NCBI GenBank assembly: GCA_039794405.1
Contig: JBDIVL010000086.1
Coordinates: forward strand, 1 to 6,761
Reading direction: 5' to 3'
Source: JBDIVL01 sp039794405
GTDB lineage: Bacteria; Planctomycetota; Brocadiia; Brocadiales; Brocadiaceae
Length of the DNA: 6,761 nucleotides
In this document: piece by piece, positions 4,122-6,761 of the stretch
How positions within the stretch are numbered: position 1 is the first letter of the stretch
Layout of the letters: the number at the start of each line of letters is the position of its first letter
Made by a program: the position numbers and the translations under genes
The notes under the pieces: model-generated
Database searches by the model: none
Told to the model about the DNA's origin: nothing
The model's input: only the letters and a program-made list of their open reading frames with translations

Positions 4122-6139
4122 TATTTTGTCGTGAATTTTTCTACAGGCAGATCAATGATAATATTTGTAAATTCTCCATGTATGCTTTCTATCGTAATTT
4201 TGCCGTCATGATTGTTAACTATATTTTGACTTATGCTTAAACCAAGACCGGTTCCTCTGGCCTGTGGCTTGGTGGTAAAAAAGGGATTTGTTACTTTACT
4301 TAATATGTTTTCCGGAATTCCAATTCCCCGGTCATAGAATAGAATTCGAACATACGGGTAATCGTCAATTAACATTTTGTTGCATGAGATTTCAAGTATT
4401 TTATCTTTGTCTTTACCGGGATATTTTTCATTTAAGGCATATCGCGCATTTTGTATAAGATTCAAAAATACCTGATGAATCTCTTGTGGATTTGCGATTA
4501 TTGCGGGTATATCTTTTGGGATATTGTCTTTAATAATGATATTATCCTTTTCCAACTGTACCTTAGTCAGTTTTAGGGAATTGGAAAATAGTTCATATAT
4601 TTGAACAGGCCTTTTTTCGCTTGTTTTGCTTCTCGAAAGAGAAAGAAGGTTTTGGGTTATATCTGCTATACGGTTCCCTTCTTCTATAATTAATTTACCA
4701 AACTTGTGTGCCCTGCTATCTTCATCACTTTCATCCGCAATAAGTTGGGCATAATTTATTATGCCATAGATGGGATTGTTAATTTCGTGAGATGCACCTG
4801 CCGCCAACTCTCCTATCATGGCCAACTGACTGGCACGCACATTCTCTGCCTGTAATCTTATTTTCTCAGAAATGTCCCTGATGATACCTAATGTCCCGAT
4901 TAATTTTCTGCAATTAGTGTTTACGTCAAGCTCGTAATCACCAGTGGCAGTTACTGCACAATAATAAGTTATGGGATTTTCATTCACAGTCGTATTACTA
5001 GTCCCCGTCTCCTGGAGTTTTTGCAACAATCGTACCTCCATGTTTTTTATCATGCTCTCTCTCATTCTTCTTTTGTCAAAGAAACCGGAAACATCTTTGT
5101 CGCCGGTTACCTTATTTGCATACTTAGGGAAAACAATAAAGTTACTGAATGTTTCAATATCATCCGGGTGTAATATCACACTAAAGTGTTTACCTACAAG
5201 CCATTTCGGGTCATAACCTAAACATATGATAGAATGGTTTACAAATGTAAAATAACCGTCCAAATCAATTTTGTAGATTATGTCAGGTATTGTCTGTATA
5301 AGGGCCCTGTATTTTTCCTTGCTTTGCTTCAGTTTTTTCATCGCCATCCTGCGCTCGGTAATGTTCATAATCATTCCGGACACGGTGTCTCCATCAAGGG
5401 TTGCGCTCATGACTATGTTTAAAGTATCTCCATTCTTACTAATAAACTCGCACTCAAATTCATCAACACCGCCCGACCTTTTAAGTTTATCAAATAAAAC
5501 GTCCCTGTCATTTTTGTTTTTATAAATCTGCAGCACATTATACAACATCAATTCTTCCGGCGATTCATATCCCAGCATCATTGACAATGCTTTATTTGCA
5601 TAAAGAATATTGCCACTGAGATTTGTTTTGTATATCCCAACCAGGGCATTGTCCACTATAGACCGGTATTTTCTCTCTGACTCTTCCAACGCTTTATTAG
5701 CCTGTGTTAATTTCTCCTCATTTTGTAACTCCTCAAAAATCCTCTTTGCTACAGACGGTAAAAGGCCAAAGAATTCACCTTCCTTCACAATATAGTCCCG
5801 GGCGCCGGACTTCATCATTTCTACTGCTATCTTTTCGTCTCCATGTCCCGTCATTATGACGAACGGAATTTTAAACTGCCGCTCGTTAAAGACTTCCACA
5901 ATCTGTGTTGCGGACATATCCCCCAACCTGTAATCCAGAAGGACAAGATCGGTAGGATTGCCGGCAATCCAGTCAATAGCCTGTGTCCCGCTATTTGCAA
6001 CTGCTACATCAAAGCCTGTATTTCTCAAGTACTTTGCAATCAGACGCGACAAGCCCTCATCATCTTCCACAACAAGAATCTTACGGGTATTTGCCATTTC
6101 TTCTTTTACACGATCTTTTTTTCGCCCTTTTTTTATCAT
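4121..6139 (-). CDS. Sensor histidine kinase with N-terminal receiver and two PAS domains
   Basis: The 672 residues form REC-PAS-PAS-HisKA-HATPase. Receiver about 18-135: D26-D27, phospho-acceptor Asp69 in LVLLDYRLGD, T97, K119 followed by EGEFF instead of Pro. A coiled linker (about 137-157) leads to PAS1 (about 155-265, ending MIMNITERR) and PAS2 (about 275-427, ending LGIIRDISEK). PAS2 is long because of a charged insert near 343-378. HisKA has HEINNP (His451). The ATPase domain has NLIQNARYAL (Asn564), DRGIGIPE (603-610), NPFFTTK (618-624) and GTGLGLS (629-635). No membrane segment is present, so it should be cytoplasmic. The receiver at the front lets another kinase control this one. The ATG at 6139 has only a distant GGAG; ATG 6097 (MANTRKILVVEDD) gives a more typical receiver start and is a real alternative. 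It follows the 154-residue receiver by 9 bases and overlaps the sigma-54 regulator by one. Confidence 0.95.
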   Translation of the reverse strand: MIKKGRKKDRVKEEMANTRKILVVEDDEGLSRLIAKYLRNTGFDVAVANSGTQAIDWIAGNPTDLVLLDYRLGDMSATQIVEVFNERQFKIPFVIMTGHGDEKIAVEMMKSGARDYIVKEGEFFGLLPSVAKRIFEELQNEEKLTQANKALEESERKYRSIVDNALVGIYKTNLSGNILYANKALSMMLGYESPEELMLYNVLQIYKNKNDRDVLFDKLKRSGGVDEFECEFISKNGDTLNIVMSATLDGDTVSGMIMNITERRMAMKKLKQSKEKYRALIQTIPDIIYKIDLDGYFTFVNHSIICLGYDPKWLVGKHFSVILHPDDIETFSNFIVFPKYANKVTGDKDVSGFFDKRRMRESMIKNMEVRLLQKLQETGTSNTTVNENPITYYCAVTATGDYELDVNTNCRKLIGTLGIIRDISEKIRLQAENVRASQLAMIGELAAGASHEINNPIYGIINYAQLIADESDEDSRAHKFGKLIIEEGNRIADITQNLLSLSRSKTSEKRPVQIYELFSNSLKLTKVQLEKDNIIIKDNIPKDIPAIIANPQEIHQVFLNLIQNARYALNEKYPGKDKDKILEISCNKMLIDDYPYVRILFYDRGIGIPENILSKVTNPFFTTKPQARGTGLGLSISQNIVNNHDGKITIESIHGEFTNIIIDLPVEKFTTK

Positions 6140-6148
6140 CCGGCTAAT

Positions 6149-6613
6149 TCACACTCCATTGAGAACGGGTAAACTGACTATCTTCAGGAAGAGACCCAGT
6201 TTCCTGATAGCATCGGTAAATTTCTCATAATCAAGTGGTTTTGTGATGTAAACACTACACCCAAGTTTGTGGCAGTTGTCAACTTCCCGGGGATCGTCCG
6301 TAGTAGTAACCATGATCACAGGCATCTTACTCAATTCAGAATCCGTCTTTATCTGACGCAGGACTTCAACGCCGTCAACCTTAGGCATACGTATATCCAG
6401 TAATAACAGATACGATTTGCCATGTTCCCTATGAGGCCCTTTTCCCTTCAGGAACAGAAAGTCCAGAACGTCCTGCCCATCCTTGAAAAGCATGATGTGG
6501 TTACTAATGCCTGCCCGGTTTAAATTTTTTGTAATAAGCGATGCATGCCCTTCATCATCCTCTGCAACAATTATCGTTAATTCCTCTTTTTTCTTCGCTT
6601 CTTTTGTTATCAT
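6149..6613 (-). CDS. Rcp1/CheY-like single-domain response regulator
   Basis: The 154 residues make one receiver domain: acidic E18-D19-D20, phospho-acceptor Asp73 in LLLLDIRMPKVDG, T103 in IMVTTTDD, and K125-P126. The longer stretch between strand 2 and Asp73 (DVLDFLFLKGKGPHREHGKS) is typical of the Rcp1-like group, receivers usually encoded beside phytochrome-like or PAS kinases. There is no output domain, so it should relay phosphate or act by protein contact. GAGGAG lies 6 bases before ATG 6613. The gene starts 24 bases after the stop of the upstream kinase, which is therefore its probable donor, and ends 9 bases before the next kinase. It could pass phosphate towards that kinase's N-terminal receiver pathway, but this is inference. 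Confidence 0.93.
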   Translation of the reverse strand: MITKEAKKKEELTIIVAEDDEGHASLITKNLNRAGISNHIMLFKDGQDVLDFLFLKGKGPHREHGKSYLLLLDIRMPKVDGVEVLRQIKTDSELSKMPVIMVTTTDDPREVDNCHKLGCSVYITKPLDYEKFTDAIRKLGLFLKIVSLPVLNGV

Positions 6614-6619
6614 TCGACA

Positions 6620-6625
6620 CTCCTC
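6620..6625 (-). promoter_or_regulatory. Ribosome-binding site for the Rcp1-like receiver
   Basis: GAGGAG on the minus strand, 6 bases before ATG 6613, within the 24-base gap after the upstream kinase. Good match and spacing; it fixes the start of the receiver. Confidence 0.7.
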
Positions 6626-6637
6626 TTAAATTAATGT

Positions 6638-6761
6638 TTATGCCGGTAAGGACACAAAAAACTTACTCCCTTTTCCGGGTTCAGATTCTACCCATATCTT
6701 TCCGCTATGTCTGTTAAGTATCCTGCGAACAATGGTCAGTCCTAATCCCTCTCCCCCTGCA
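6638..6761 (-). CDS. C-terminal end of a sensor histidine kinase (partial)
   Basis: Only the last 40 codons are in the window; the 5' part lies beyond the right edge. The visible peptide begins AGGEGLGLTIVRRILNRHSG and ends KGSKFFVSLPA before TAA at 6638-6640. GEGLGLTIV is the G2 box of the HATPase_c domain, and GGKIWVESEPGKGSKF-type strands close that fold (here HSGKIWVESEPGKGSKF). The protein stops right after the ATPase domain, so it has no C-terminal receiver; its phosphate must go to a separate regulator, most likely the receiver 24 bases downstream. Its sensor domains cannot be seen. Confidence 0.92.
   Translation of the reverse strand, partial: AGGEGLGLTIVRRILNRHSGKIWVESEPGKGSKFFVSLPA

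Overview
The window is a signal-transduction island. Every intact gene lies on the minus strand and nearly all encode two-component proteins: three histidine kinases (one cut by the window edge), two single-domain receivers, one sigma-54 (NtrC-type) response regulator, and one small Trp-rich protein of unknown function. The DNA is moderately AT-rich. The gene mix (multi-PAS kinases, a receiver fused ahead of a kinase, a PAS-containing sigma-54 activator, a decayed IS200/REP-type transposase) fits an environmental Gram-negative with many sensor kinases, such as an anammox planctomycete, Nitrospirota or Desulfobacterota. No single marker fixes the lineage, so this is only a guess.

Layout in transcription order (right to left). 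Positions 6761-6638: C-terminal end of a histidine kinase. 6613-6149: Rcp1/CheY-like receiver. 6139-4121: REC-PAS-PAS-HisKA-HATPase kinase. 4121-2415: REC-PAS-AAA+-Fis sigma-54 activator, whose start codon overlaps the kinase stop by one base (TAATG). These four are tightly packed and probably form one operon whose promoter lies outside the window. A 334-bp intergenic region follows (2414-2081). It holds a short tandem repeat, an AT-rich dyad, a sigma-54-like -24/-12 element, a perfect 22-bp palindrome and a perfect TATAAT. A second tight cluster comes next: a single-domain receiver with a TTG start (2080-1718), a 106-residue Trp-rich unknown (1689-1369) and a short kinase (1378-485) that keeps only the tail of a PAS domain. 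The last 484 bases have no intact gene but contain, on the plus strand, the remains of a REP-associated tyrosine transposase.

How the parts may work together (inference): the edge kinase and the Rcp-like receiver could feed the REC-PAS-PAS kinase, which would phosphorylate the co-transcribed sigma-54 activator. The region just downstream of that activator gene carries a sigma-54-like promoter with an AT-rich dyad about 95 bp upstream of the predicted start. The activator may therefore switch on the receiver/unknown/kinase cluster. The 22-bp palindrome next to the TATAAT suggests a second level of control on the same cluster. No metabolic target gene is visible, so the signal and the final regulon are unknown.
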